Shown piece by piece: positions 34,387 to 43,315 of a stretch of DNA of 64,000 nucleotides. A program made the translations under genes and the position numbers. The DNA is from Flagellimonas ochracea. GTDB taxonomy: Bacteria > Bacteroidota > Bacteroidia > Flavobacteriales > Flavobacteriaceae. The stretch is from NCBI RefSeq assembly GCF_009903685.1, contig NZ_JAAABI010000001.1, positions 930,001-994,000 on the forward strand, written 5' to 3'. How positions within the stretch are numbered: the stretch's first letter is position 1; every line of letters begins with the position of its first letter. Below the pieces are notes generated by a model that worked only from the letters and a program-made list of their open reading frames with translations, searched no databases and was not told the DNA's origin.

Positions 34387-34434
34387 TTGTTTAACTTTTT
34401 TAATTTTTAATTAAACAATTACCATGTATCTTTG
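34387..34434 (+). promoter_or_regulatory. Inverted repeat and -7 box controlling the cryptochrome operon
   Basis: TTGTTTAA (34387-34394) and TTAAACAA (34411-34418) are perfect 8-bp arms with a 16-nt spacer. TATCTTTG (34427-34434) follows 8 bp later and matches TAnnTTTG. ATG 34439 lies only 4 nt beyond. There is no TTG at the normal -33 distance; the repeat takes its place, as expected for a regulator-dependent promoter. MerR/LitR light-responsive regulators often govern such operons, but none is encoded here. Confidence 0.5.
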
Positions 34435-34438
34435 TAGC

Positions 34439-34936
34439 ATGAAATTATATCAACTAAGATCGCAGCAAATTTTGCCTATTTCCAAACAGGAAGCTTGGGA
34501 ATTTTTGTCAAATCCGAAAAACCTGCAAACCATCACTCCTGACCATATGGGCTTTGATATCCTTTCAGGTGCTGATCGCAATATGTTTCCAGGTCAAATC
34601 ATTCAATACAAAGTGAAGCCCTTTCCCATGTACACCACAAAATGGGTTACGGAAATAACCCATGTCGTAGACGGGTCTTATTTCGTGGATGAGCAACGTT
34701 TTGGGCCCTATGCCCTTTGGCATCACAAACACTTTTTGGAAGCGGTGGAAGAAGGAGTAAAGATGGAGGACGTCATTGACTACAAACTACCTATGGGTTT
34801 GCTGGGGCAACTGGCCCACCCAATTCTGGTTAAATCGCAGCTGCGCAAAATATTTGAATACCGGGAACAAAAACTGAATGCACTTTTTGGAAAAGTAGAG
34901 GGAAAAGAAACCACACTAGAATTAAAGACTATATAA
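34439..34936 (+). CDS. SRPBCC family protein (cyclase/dehydrase-like)
   Basis: 165 residues from ATG 34439; an ATG five codons earlier falls on the -7 box and is unlikely. The pattern QILPISKQEAWEFLSNPKNLQTITPDHMGF and, later, FVDEQRFGPYALWHHKHF is the ligand-binding helix-grip fold found beside photolyase genes. It is expected to bind a small hydrophobic molecule. First gene of a three-gene operon with SDR (1-bp gap) and cryptochrome. Its role there is unknown. Confidence 0.85.
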   Translation: MKLYQLRSQQILPISKQEAWEFLSNPKNLQTITPDHMGFDILSGADRNMFPGQIIQYKVKPFPMYTTKWVTEITHVVDGSYFVDEQRFGPYALWHHKHFLEAVEEGVKMEDVIDYKLPMGLLGQLAHPILVKSQLRKIFEYREQKLNALFGKVEGKETTLELKTI

Positions 34937-34937
34937 A

Positions 34938-35630
34938 ATGAAGAACATATTGCTCATTGGAGGTTCTTATGGCATAGGCCGTGAAATCGCCAAACAATTG
35001 ACGGAAAAAAACAAGGTATACATAGCATCCAGAACCTCAGGAGGTTTATCCGATGTCGAGGCGACCCACATACCTTTTGATGTACTGACGGAAGATATTT
35101 CAGAAAAAAATCTTCCTGAAGAAATTCATGGTTTTGTATTTTGTCCTGGGAGTATTAACCTGAAACCTTTTAAAATGTTGAATATCGATGCCTTCAAAGA
35201 CGATATGGAAATCAATTTCTTTTCGATGGTTAAGGTTGTGAAGTCCATAATTAATAGAATGTCCGAAGAGTCCAGTATGGTTTTGTTCAGTACCGTAGCA
35301 GTTGATTCGGGTATGGCTTTCCATACGAGCATTTCAGCAGCAAAAGGAGCAGTAGAAGGATTTTCCAAAGCACTGGCCGCAGAATACGCGCCAAAAATAA
35401 GGGTCAATGTCATAGCACCTTCACTGGTGGATACACCACTTTCTGAAAGACTTCTCAATAATGAAAAAAAGAAAGACCAAATGGATCAACGCCATCCTTT
35501 AAAAAGGGTGGGTACCGCAAAAGATATTGCCAACATGGCCACATTTTTGTTGGATTCTGAAAACTCGTGGATTACGGGCCAGGTATTTGGTATTGATGGA
35601 GGAATGTCCACATTAAACACAAACTCTTGA
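34938..35630 (+). CDS. SDR family protein lacking the catalytic Tyr
   Basis: 230 residues, Rossmann fold. The cofactor motif LLIGGSYGIGREIA is intact (GGSYGIG at 8-14), and the C-terminal NVIAPSLVDTPL and WITGQVFGIDGGMS are typical SDR. The active site is not standard: Ser118 (LFSTVAV) and Lys136 are present, but the position of the Tyr in YxxxK is Ile132 (TSISAAKGAVEGF). It may be a reductase with an altered mechanism or a non-catalytic binding protein. It overlaps the TTG start of the cryptochrome gene by 4 bp. Confidence 0.85.
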   Translation: MKNILLIGGSYGIGREIAKQLTEKNKVYIASRTSGGLSDVEATHIPFDVLTEDISEKNLPEEIHGFVFCPGSINLKPFKMLNIDAFKDDMEINFFSMVKVVKSIINRMSEESSMVLFSTVAVDSGMAFHTSISAAKGAVEGFSKALAAEYAPKIRVNVIAPSLVDTPLSERLLNNEKKKDQMDQRHPLKRVGTAKDIANMATFLLDSENSWITGQVFGIDGGMSTLNTNS

Positions 35631-36937
35631 GCGATAAAATTTCCATATTTTGGTTTAGAAGGGACCTTCGTTTGCATGATAATGCAGGACTCTATCAAGC
35701 ACTAACAGGAGACTATACTGTGCTGCCCATTTTCATTTTCGATACCGAAATATTGGATAAGCTTCCTGAAGATGATGCTCGTGTAACTTTCTTGCACCAT
35801 CAACTATCCCAAATGAACGATGAGCTAAGAAACAATTTTGAAAGTGGCATCGCAATGTACCATGGCTCTCCAGTTTCCATTTTTGAAACCTTGATAGAGG
35901 AATATGAGGTACATAAAGTATACACCAACCACGATTACGAACCTTATGCCAAGAAGAGGGATTCTGAAGTCAAGAACTTTTTGCAAGAGAAAGAAATTGT
36001 CTTCAAAACATTTAAAGATCAAGTAATTTTCGAAAAAGACGAAGTCGTCAAAAGCGATGGTGACCCCTATGTAGTATACACCCCTTATATGAAAACGTGG
36101 AAGGAAAAATTCAACCCTTCAACCCATTTGGTGGAATATGATACACGGTCGCTTTTCAAAAATTTATTGAAGAAAACCAAGCTACCAAAGCTAAGTCTTG
36201 AGGACATGGGGTTTAAAGCTTCCGAAATCACCGTTCCTGATTATAAAGTTACCCCCAACCTTATTCAGAATTATGAGGACACCCGAGATTACCCAGCTGA
36301 GGACTACGGGACTTCAAGATTGGGTCCGCACCTACGTTTTGGAACTGTATCCATTCGAAAGATGGTAAAAAAAGCTGTTGAAGAGAAAAATGAGATTTTT
36401 TGGAATGAGCTTATATGGAGAGAGTTCTTCATGCAAATATTGTGGCATTATCCCCATACCGTCGACAAAGCTTTTAGGTCCAAGTACGACCGAATAGAAT
36501 GGCGGAACAATGAAGAAGAATTTGAACGATGGAAAGAAGGGAAGACAGGCTACTTGTTGGTCGATGCCGGAATGCGGGAGCTCAATACCACCGGGTATAT
36601 GCACAATCGGGTGCGGATGTTGGTGGCTAGTTTCCTTTGCAAACACCTTTTAATTGATTGGCGCTGGGGTGAAGCTTATTTTGCTGAAAAATTGCTGGAC
36701 TATGAATTGGCCAGTAATGTTGGAAATTGGCAATGGGCTGCCGGCAGCGGGGTGGATGCCGCCCCTTATTTTAGAATCTTCAATCCGATGACCCAAGTAG
36801 AGAAATTTGATAAGCAAAAGAAGTACATTCAAAAATGGGTGCCTGAATATCAAGAATCTTCTTACCCATCAAAGATGGTGGACCACAAAAAGGCTAGGGA
36901 ACGCTGCTTAAAAGTCTACAAAGAAGCGGTGGGTTAA
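35627..36937 (+). CDS. Cryptochrome/deoxyribodipyrimidine photolyase
   Basis: 436 residues. The N-terminal photolyase alpha/beta domain (KISIFWFRRDLRLHDNAGLY) may bind an antenna cofactor. The C-terminal helical FAD domain carries TSRLGPHLRFGTVSIR, IWREFFMQILWHYP, TGYMHNRVRMLVASFL and NVGNWQWAAGSGVDAAPYFR, all characteristic of class I photolyase/cryptochrome. It should repair UV pyrimidine dimers or sense blue light; sequence alone does not separate the two. The start is TTG in TTGA, overlapping the SDR stop. Third gene of the operon. Confidence 0.93.
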   Translation: MSDKISIFWFRRDLRLHDNAGLYQALTGDYTVLPIFIFDTEILDKLPEDDARVTFLHHQLSQMNDELRNNFESGIAMYHGSPVSIFETLIEEYEVHKVYTNHDYEPYAKKRDSEVKNFLQEKEIVFKTFKDQVIFEKDEVVKSDGDPYVVYTPYMKTWKEKFNPSTHLVEYDTRSLFKNLLKKTKLPKLSLEDMGFKASEITVPDYKVTPNLIQNYEDTRDYPAEDYGTSRLGPHLRFGTVSIRKMVKKAVEEKNEIFWNELIWREFFMQILWHYPHTVDKAFRSKYDRIEWRNNEEEFERWKEGKTGYLLVDAGMRELNTTGYMHNRVRMLVASFLCKHLLIDWRWGEAYFAEKLLDYELASNVGNWQWAAGSGVDAAPYFRIFNPMTQVEKFDKQKKYIQKWVPEYQESSYPSKMVDHKKARERCLKVYKEAVG

Positions 36938-37044
36938 TGCATTTTCAGTATTTTTAAGTTTGTAAAGCATCTCCAAAAATTTTGAGGGATGCGACCATCT
37001 GGGTGTTTTTTAAATACACACCTGCTAACTCAAACTTTTATATA

Positions 37045-38472
37045 ATGAAAAAAATTACTTTCCTCATTCTTTTATGCGCCATTACAATACCGGTAGCTGC
37101 TCAAAAGTTAACCCCAAATAAAAAAGCAGTTATAGCTTCCGTGGAGGCGCACAAGGAAAACTTAATTCGTCTTAGTGATTCCATCTGGGCTCTTGCAGAA
37201 ACTGCTTTTAACGAGTCGAAATCTGCAGAAGTTTTGGCAGAATATGCAGAGAAAAATGGGCTTGAGGTTACTCGCGGTGTGGCTAACATTCCTACAGCTT
37301 TTACAGCTACCTATGGCTCGGGGAAACCTGTAATCAGTATACTGGGAGAATTTGATGCCCTGCCAGGCCTTTCACAGAAAACAGTACCTCAAAAGGACCC
37401 ACGAATAGACGGTGCACCAGGGCATGGATGTGGACATAATATGTTTGGAGCAGCCAGTCTGGGAGCAGCAATAGCGATAAAAGAACAAATAGAAGCGGGT
37501 AAAATAAAAGGTACTGTCAAATTTTTAGGAACACCCGCTGAGGAAAAGTTTTTTGCCAAAGTGTGGATGGTAAAGGAAGGCCTTTGGGATGATGTGGATG
37601 TTAATGTAAGCTGGCACCCTGGCGCCAATATTGAGGCCGACGTACAAAGCAGCCTGTCCCTAATCGATTTTATCGTGGAGTTTTATGGTCAAGCAGCACA
37701 TGCTTCAGCTGATCCATGGAACGGCAGAAGTGCCTCAGATGCCTTGGAACTCTACACGACAGGAATCAATTATTACAGAGAACACATCAAGCCAACTTCC
37801 CGTATTCATTATCATATACAAGATGGTGGGCAAGTAGTAAATGTGGTCCCGGATTACTCCAAAATTTGGGTTAGGGTAAGAGATCCCAAAAGAAAAGTGA
37901 TGTTGCCCACTTACGAACATGTTAAAAAAATGGCCGAAGGGGCAGCAATCATGGCCAATGTTGATTATAAGATTTCATTGGTTTCTGGGATTTATGAGAC
38001 TTTGGTGAATCGCTCTGGAGGAGAAATCATGCAGAAGAACTTGGAACTCTTGGGACCAATCACGTATACCCATGAGGAGCTGGCCTATGGGAAAGCCATT
38101 CAAAAAGCGACAGGAAAGCCAGAGGTTGGAATGGATAGCAAAATTGAGCCTTTAAAAGAAACCGAAGCACTACCTGGTGGAGGTTCCACAGATGTAGGTG
38201 ATGTGAGTTGGAATGTGCCCAACATTAACTTAAGCGTAACCGTTGCACCTAAAGATACGCCTTGGCACTCCTGGGCCGTAGTGGCCTGTGGTGGTATGAG
38301 CATTGGTCATAAGGGGATGCTTTACGCCGCAAAAGCAATGGGTATGACCATGTTGGACCTTTTTGAAAATCCAAAACTGGTTGAAAAGGTAAAAGAAGAG
38401 TATAGGACCCGCAAAGGAGATGAAAAGTATGAGGCCATGATTGATGGTCCACCGCCCATTGGTGATAACTAA
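37045..38472 (+). CDS. M20-type amidohydrolase (AbgB-like), secreted
   Basis: 475 residues from ATG 37045. Signal peptide (ITFLILLCAITIPVAAQ). M20 dinuclear metal site residues: Asp/His in ILGEFDALPG and GHGCGHNMFGAA, general-base Glu pair in TPAEEKFF, and His in GQAAHASADPW (dimerisation/lid region). Closest in pattern to p-aminobenzoyl-glutamate hydrolase subunit B and related amidohydrolases. The substrate is unknown; periplasmic location suggests peptide or amide scavenging. TAAGTTTG (36955-36962) is a possible -7 box. It is probably read with the next two genes. Confidence 0.88.
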   Translation: MKKITFLILLCAITIPVAAQKLTPNKKAVIASVEAHKENLIRLSDSIWALAETAFNESKSAEVLAEYAEKNGLEVTRGVANIPTAFTATYGSGKPVISILGEFDALPGLSQKTVPQKDPRIDGAPGHGCGHNMFGAASLGAAIAIKEQIEAGKIKGTVKFLGTPAEEKFFAKVWMVKEGLWDDVDVNVSWHPGANIEADVQSSLSLIDFIVEFYGQAAHASADPWNGRSASDALELYTTGINYYREHIKPTSRIHYHIQDGGQVVNVVPDYSKIWVRVRDPKRKVMLPTYEHVKKMAEGAAIMANVDYKISLVSGIYETLVNRSGGEIMQKNLELLGPITYTHEELAYGKAIQKATGKPEVGMDSKIEPLKETEALPGGGSTDVGDVSWNVPNINLSVTVAPKDTPWHSWAVVACGGMSIGHKGMLYAAKAMGMTMLDLFENPKLVEKVKEEYRTRKGDEKYEAMIDGPPPIGDN

Positions 38473-38527
38473 AATTTGATTTTAAGGGTTAAACTGAATA
38501 AAAACGAACCCCAGAACACCGTTTGCG

Positions 38528-39409
38528 ATGGAGAGATATTGGATGTTGTTGCTTGGATTACTTTTCATTAATGTCCAAGCCCAGCAAAACAAATTGGCCA
38601 TTTTCGATAACCTTGTAGGTAAAACCTGGAAGGCAGATGGTGAATGGGGCGATGGTTCGATGTTTAAGCAGGAAATAACTTTCAGTTATAGCTTGGATAG
38701 CACCTTGGTCATTGCCGAATCAAAAGGGTTCACGGATAAGGAGCAGAGAGCCTTCGGTCCAAGAAATCACGGTGTGCGAAAATTTGACCCAAAAACCAAC
38801 AGCATAAAATTCTGGGAATTCGACATTTTTGGGGGTACTACCGAGGGAACCGTCAAAAGTAGGGACAAAGACATTTTGTATACCTACGATTACGGCGCTA
38901 CCAAAGTCACAGATTATTGGAAATATATAGATGAGGATACCTACGATTTCATAGTAGGTGTTTATAAAAAAGGTGAATGGGAACAAATCTATCTGAAAAC
39001 ACAATTCGTTGTCCAACCCTCTGGTTTTGATTTTCAATTTGACCACTATTCCCTAGTGGTGACCAAACTGGTTGAAACTGGGGACTTTTATCGGGATATC
39101 TTTAAATTGAAAGAAATCCCACATCCTGATAAAGCCCCAGGCTTTCGATGGTTCAATGTGGAAGGAAACTCACAATTGCATCTAATCAAGAAAGAGGTTG
39201 TCGAATTTAAAAAGGATAAAAGCATTCATCTTTGTCTCTCTACCCAGAATTTGAAAACCTTCATGGCCCATTTGAAGGAAAACAACATTGAGTTTTACGA
39301 TTGGCCCGGAACAAAAAATGCCGTTACAGACCGTTCCGATGGGGTTAAACAAATCTACATCCAAGATCCTGAGGGCTACTGGATTGAAATCAACACCGCT
39401 AAACACTAA
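38528..39409 (+). CDS. Secreted fusion: DUF1579-like domain plus VOC (glyoxalase-like) domain
   Basis: 293 residues. Signal peptide (WMLLLGLLFINVQAQ). Residues ~22-165 form a calycin-like beta domain (LVGKTWKADGEW, FDPKTNSIKFWEFDIFGGT) similar to DUF1579/lipocalin-type proteins. Residues ~170-293 form a vicinal-oxygen-chelate domain: FDHYSLVVTKL, SQLHLIKKEV and DPEGYWIEINT supply the His/Glu positions of a metal site. VOC proteins include glyoxalase I, dioxygenases and antibiotic-binding proteins. The pairing with an exported calycin-type domain is uncommon in my experience. It sits 55 bp after the amidohydrolase. Confidence 0.8.
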   Translation: MERYWMLLLGLLFINVQAQQNKLAIFDNLVGKTWKADGEWGDGSMFKQEITFSYSLDSTLVIAESKGFTDKEQRAFGPRNHGVRKFDPKTNSIKFWEFDIFGGTTEGTVKSRDKDILYTYDYGATKVTDYWKYIDEDTYDFIVGVYKKGEWEQIYLKTQFVVQPSGFDFQFDHYSLVVTKLVETGDFYRDIFKLKEIPHPDKAPGFRWFNVEGNSQLHLIKKEVVEFKKDKSIHLCLSTQNLKTFMAHLKENNIEFYDWPGTKNAVTDRSDGVKQIYIQDPEGYWIEINTAKH

Positions 39410-39412
39410 ATT

Positions 39413-40417
39413 ATGGACAGTGCAGTGATTCAAACCTTTCCGCTTGGTTTTCCTTGGCAAACCCAAGACCCTTTTCTTTTCTGTGTATACCATTTGGACC
39501 ACTATCCAAATGGAAATGGGGAAATGGGCCCAGACCCCGAACTTCTTAAAAATCGTAGTTTGGGTAACGATTTCAACCCCAGTCAAGAATGGCGTATGTA
39601 CCACGGGCAGACCATACCCGGTTTTCCCTATCACCCACATCGCGGTTTTGAAACTGTGACGATTGTGAACAAAGGATTTTGCGACCACTCCGATTCATTG
39701 GGAGCAGCAGGAAGATTTGGTGATGGGGATGTGCAGTGGATGACAGCGGGAAGAGGGGTGCAACATTCCGAAATGTTTCCATTGCTAAAGGATGATGCCG
39801 ATAATCCTTTGGAGCTCTTCCAAATTTGGCTTAACCTGCCAAAGGCCGATAAATTTGTGGAACCCCACTTCAAGATGCTTTGGCATGAGGACATCCCGAT
39901 GGCAATTGAAGAAAATGCCCAAGTAAAAGTCATCGCTGGAGACTACAGAGGCACACAAGCGAATGATCCTGCGCCAAACTCTTGGGCCGCTGTACCAGAA
40001 AACGAAGTGGCCATTTGGAATATCCATGTTGAAGGCAACACGGAATTTACACTTCCAAAAGCTAGCTCAGAAGTAACCCGGACACTCTACTTTTATGATG
40101 GTTCGGAAATTTATTTTGGTGATAAAAAAGTAAATCCAAATTTTGGAGTAGTATTGAATGCTTCCCAAGATGCCCTTATCAAGATAGGTAAAGCCAAAGC
40201 CCATTTTTTGATGCTTCAAGGAAAACCAATCAATGAACCTGTAGCAAAGTACGGTCCCTTTGTAATGAACACTGAGCAAGAAATTCAGCAAGCCATGGAA
40301 GAATACCGTTTGACCCAGTTTGGTGGATGGCCATGGCCCTATCCGGACAACGTGCATGAAAAAACCAAAGGAAGATTTGCACTTTATCCAGATGGTAAGC
40401 TAATTGAGAAAGACTAG
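39413..40417 (+). CDS. Pirin family protein
   Basis: 334 residues of a double cupin fold. Metal-binding motif in the N-terminal cupin: YHPHRGFETVTIV with later QHSEMF, giving the three His and one Glu expected for pirins. Signature GDVQWMTAGRGVQHSE and NLPKADKFVEPHFKML are conserved. Bacterial pirins act as quercetinases or bind metabolic partners; the function here is unknown. Somewhat longer than the usual 230-300 residues because of the N-terminal part (HLDHYPNGNGEMGP). It starts 3 bp after the VOC fusion gene, so the two are cotranscribed. Confidence 0.9.
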   Translation: MDSAVIQTFPLGFPWQTQDPFLFCVYHLDHYPNGNGEMGPDPELLKNRSLGNDFNPSQEWRMYHGQTIPGFPYHPHRGFETVTIVNKGFCDHSDSLGAAGRFGDGDVQWMTAGRGVQHSEMFPLLKDDADNPLELFQIWLNLPKADKFVEPHFKMLWHEDIPMAIEENAQVKVIAGDYRGTQANDPAPNSWAAVPENEVAIWNIHVEGNTEFTLPKASSEVTRTLYFYDGSEIYFGDKKVNPNFGVVLNASQDALIKIGKAKAHFLMLQGKPINEPVAKYGPFVMNTEQEIQQAMEEYRLTQFGGWPWPYPDNVHEKTKGRFALYPDGKLIEKD

Positions 40418-40580
40418 TCAAATACTTGTCTTGGTAGCCGTTATAAATATGCTGCGCGCTAAAACGTAAGAAATTATTTCAAAACCTACTGACTCTTGGT
40501 GAAGTCTTTTTCTAGATATGATTGAGATGTTGGAGTCTCCTAAATGGATATGTTAAGATTTTGTTATCTTTTAAAGAAAA

Positions 40581-41190
40581 ATGAGGATTGTACTTTCAAT
40601 GTCGCTTTTGCTAGTCCTTCTCAATTAGCTCAAACCCAAAAAATTGATAGTCTACACAACCTATTAAAAACGGCCAAGGACACCAACGAAATCAATATTT
40701 TAAGGTCATTGGGGCAACATTTACAGTCACATGATAAAGAAAAATCCCTAAAGCATCTATTGGAAAGTGTTGAAAAATCAAAAAAAATTGGTTTTGTTAA
40801 GGGTGAAATTAAAGGCCCCTATTCATTAGGGCTTACTTACGGAATGACTGGAAGTTATCCTGAATCCATCGATTATTTGCAGCTATGTCTTGACCTATGC
40901 CAAAGGATGGTTCCAAAAAATTGTCAATAGGCTTTAATGACGAAGGCGAGTTTATAAAATGTACAATTGAGGACAATGGTGTTGGTATAAAACTAAAATC
41001 CAGTCAAGAGGAATCAAAAAGTACCTCAAGGGGAATGTCCATAACCGCAAAGCGGATTGCAACTTTGGAAAAATTTTCAAACAAGGAGCTTTTACAAGTT
41101 GAAAGTCTAAATGATGGGATTAAAACAGGCACCCGTGTCACCATATTGATTCCCAAGCACCCGGTTGCACAACCCAAAAAAGCTGTATGA
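40581..41190 (+). pseudogene. Decayed TPR/LytS-type sensor histidine kinase
   Basis: Three fragments of one gene are out of frame with each other. ATG 40581 encodes a signal peptide (MRIVLSMSLLLVLLN) that stops at 40626. The mature N-terminus with one or two TPRs continues in another frame from ~40620 to 40930 (AQTQKIDSLHNLLKTAKD; SLGLTYGMTGSYPESIDYL). It then jumps in a third frame to the end of a HATPase domain (CTIEDNGVGIKLK, RGMSITAKRIATLE, TGTRVTILIP). Most TPRs, the transmembrane helix and the His-kinase core are missing, so there was a large internal deletion plus frameshift. It is not functional. Confidence 0.8.
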
Positions 41191-41260
41191 ACCCGTTTTG
41201 CCCGTTGAGTGTACAATTCCCTGAATCCTTAAGTACTATTGGGCTGATTTTGTGTTTAGG

Positions 41261-42568
41261 TCAAACGCGTACTATCTCCGCACCAATGGCACGTAATCGT
41301 TCATCAATATTCTCGTAACCGCGATCTATCTGTTCAATATTGTGAATGGTCGAGGTTCCTTTGGCAGAAAGTGCTGCGATAAGCAACGAAATCCCAGCTC
41401 GAATATCTGGGGAAACCATTGTAGTCGCCTTTAGTGTCGATTTAAAATCATGGCCAATAACTGTGGCTCTATGGGGGTCACAAAGAATTATCTTTGCGCC
41501 CATATCAAGCAATTTATCCACAAAGAAAAGCCTACTTTCGAACATTTTTTGGTGGATGAGCACTTCGCCCCTGGCTTGTGTGGCCACGACCAAGATGATA
41601 CTCAAAAGGTCCGGGGTAAGACCCGGCCAAGGAGCATCAGCAATGGTTAAAATTGAACCATCAATAAAATTTTGTATTTCGTAGCCCTTATTATGCCTGG
41701 GGATAAAAATATCATCCCCTTTCTTCTCTACAGTAATACCGAGTTTTCTGAAAACAGTTGGAATCTGGCCCAAATCATCCCAACTTACGTTTTTAATGGT
41801 CAGCTCACTTTTGGTCATGGCGGCAAGGCCCATCCAGCTCCCTATTTCAATCATATCGGGTAACATGGTATGCTCTGTTCCCCCTAGGCGGTCCACACCC
41901 TCAATGGTCAATAAATTAGATCCAATGCCCGTTATTTTGCCCCCCATGCGGTTCAGCATTTTACATAATTGCTGTAAATAAGGTTCGCAAGCCGCATTGT
42001 ATATGGTGGTGATGCCTTCAGCCAGAACTGCAGCCATAACTATATTGGCTGTTCCTGTAACGGATGCCTCATCCAATAGCATGTAGGTGCCCTTGAGTTT
42101 TTTAGCCTCCACGCCATAAAAATATTCTTCCCGATTATACCTGAACTTTGCCCCCAATTTAATAAAACCCTCAAAATGGGTATCCAACCGCCTTCTTCCT
42201 ATTTTATCTCCGCCAGGCTTAGGAATATATCCTCTTCCAAACCTTGCCAGTAGCGGGCCAACCAGCATGATGGATCCTCGAAGTCCCCGACCATCATTCT
42301 TGAATTTGGCCGACTGCAAGTAATCCAGATTGATATCATCTGCCTTAAAAGTATAAGAGCCCTTCCCCTTTTTTTGGATTTTGACTCCCAGGTCTTCCAA
42401 TAGGGCGATCAATTTATTGACATCAATGATGTCTGGAATATTGTTTACTGTTATTTTCTCTTCGGATAGCAATACTGCACAAAGAATCTGCAACGCTTCG
42501 TTCTTTGCACCCTGGGGTGTTATTTCACCATGTAGTTCATGGCCACCCTCTATTCGGAATGTTCCCAT
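41261..42568 (-). CDS. murA: UDP-N-acetylglucosamine 1-carboxyvinyltransferase MurA
   Basis: 435 residues, full length. It transfers enolpyruvate from PEP to UDP-GlcNAc, the first committed step of peptidoglycan synthesis in the cytoplasm. Conserved AKNEALQILCAVLL, RGSIMLVGPLLARFGRG and DTHFEGF are present. The active-site loop reads PGGDKIG with Asp121 where most bacteria have the fosfomycin-target Cys; the same exchange is known in Mycobacterium tuberculosis and Chlamydia MurA. The enzyme should be active but resistant to fosfomycin. It lies 15 bp downstream of the DUF4290 gene on the same strand. Confidence 0.95.
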   Translation of the reverse strand: MGTFRIEGGHELHGEITPQGAKNEALQILCAVLLSEEKITVNNIPDIIDVNKLIALLEDLGVKIQKKGKGSYTFKADDINLDYLQSAKFKNDGRGLRGSIMLVGPLLARFGRGYIPKPGGDKIGRRRLDTHFEGFIKLGAKFRYNREEYFYGVEAKKLKGTYMLLDEASVTGTANIVMAAVLAEGITTIYNAACEPYLQQLCKMLNRMGGKITGIGSNLLTIEGVDRLGGTEHTMLPDMIEIGSWMGLAAMTKSELTIKNVSWDDLGQIPTVFRKLGITVEKKGDDIFIPRHNKGYEIQNFIDGSILTIADAPWPGLTPDLLSIILVVATQARGEVLIHQKMFESRLFFVDKLLDMGAKIILCDPHRATVIGHDFKSTLKATTMVSPDIRAGISLLIAALSAKGTSTIHNIEQIDRGYENIDERLRAIGAEIVRV

Positions 42569-42583
42569 GGAATTTTCTGGAAT

Positions 42584-43231
42584 TTAGTGCCTTTTCTTTC
42601 TACTACGATGAATTTTTTTGCCGCCACCGTTGTTCCTATTGGATTTACTGTGTCGGTGTTTAAGGAATTGGCCACTTTCGGTAAGATTTTCACCATTGCT
42701 GGCCAAATCAATTTGCCCATCACTGAGTTCTTTGAGATGCGCGAAAATAACGGAATCATCAACCGTGTCCTTGTTCCAATTGAGATAGCATTTTTTCATG
42801 TGGTTGGCTATGGCATATTCCAGCCCGGAACGCATATCCCCTTTGTCCCATTTTACCGCAACGTCAATCATACGTTTTATGTTATTTCCATAAAATCTGT
42901 ATTTTGGATGATTCTGTGGGTAATCCAATGGTTCTGGTCGCTGTTGCAATACTTCTTTGGAGGTAATGGGAAACGGTGAGTCCACATCCAATTTAAAGTC
43001 GGACATAATGAACAATTGGTCCCACAACTTATGTTGAAAATCCGGAACATCCCTTAAGTGGGGCTGTAAATTCCCCATAACACTGATAATGGCCTTGGCC
43101 ACCCGGTTTCTTTCCTCTCTATCTTCAATGGATACAGCATGGTCGACCATTTTCTGAAAATGACGTCCATACTCTGGAATATGAAGCTTGGCACGCTCCG
43201 TATTATATTCTAAATTTTCTACTAGATTCAA
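42584..43231 (-). CDS. DUF4290 family protein
   Basis: 215 residues, soluble and helical, with a Lys/Arg/His-rich C-terminal tail (KKIHRSRKKRH). The N-terminal NLEYNTERAKLHIPEYGRH and the RNRVAKAIISVMGNLQPHLRD segment match DUF4290, a Bacteroidota-specific family of unknown function. The basic tail could contact nucleic acid, which is speculation. The start is TTG at 43231; no in-frame ATG is available nearby. Immediately upstream of murA (15 bp), so probably one transcript; the association with cell-wall genes is positional only. Confidence 0.85.
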   Translation of the reverse strand: MNLVENLEYNTERAKLHIPEYGRHFQKMVDHAVSIEDREERNRVAKAIISVMGNLQPHLRDVPDFQHKLWDQLFIMSDFKLDVDSPFPITSKEVLQQRPEPLDYPQNHPKYRFYGNNIKRMIDVAVKWDKGDMRSGLEYAIANHMKKCYLNWNKDTVDDSVIFAHLKELSDGQIDLASNGENLTESGQFLKHRHSKSNRNNGGGKKIHRSRKKRH

Positions 43232-43315
43232 ATTAAAAAGATTTAATGAAATTACGTATTGGGAAGTCCAAATGATAACGTTCGCAAAGTAATAAAATTA
43301 TGCCAATTACAGCCC

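Noticed and set aside
40544..40930. An intact small TPR protein gene.
   Set aside because: Its start lacks a signal peptide, which is found in another frame, and the kinase tail follows in a third frame, so it is a pseudogene fragment.
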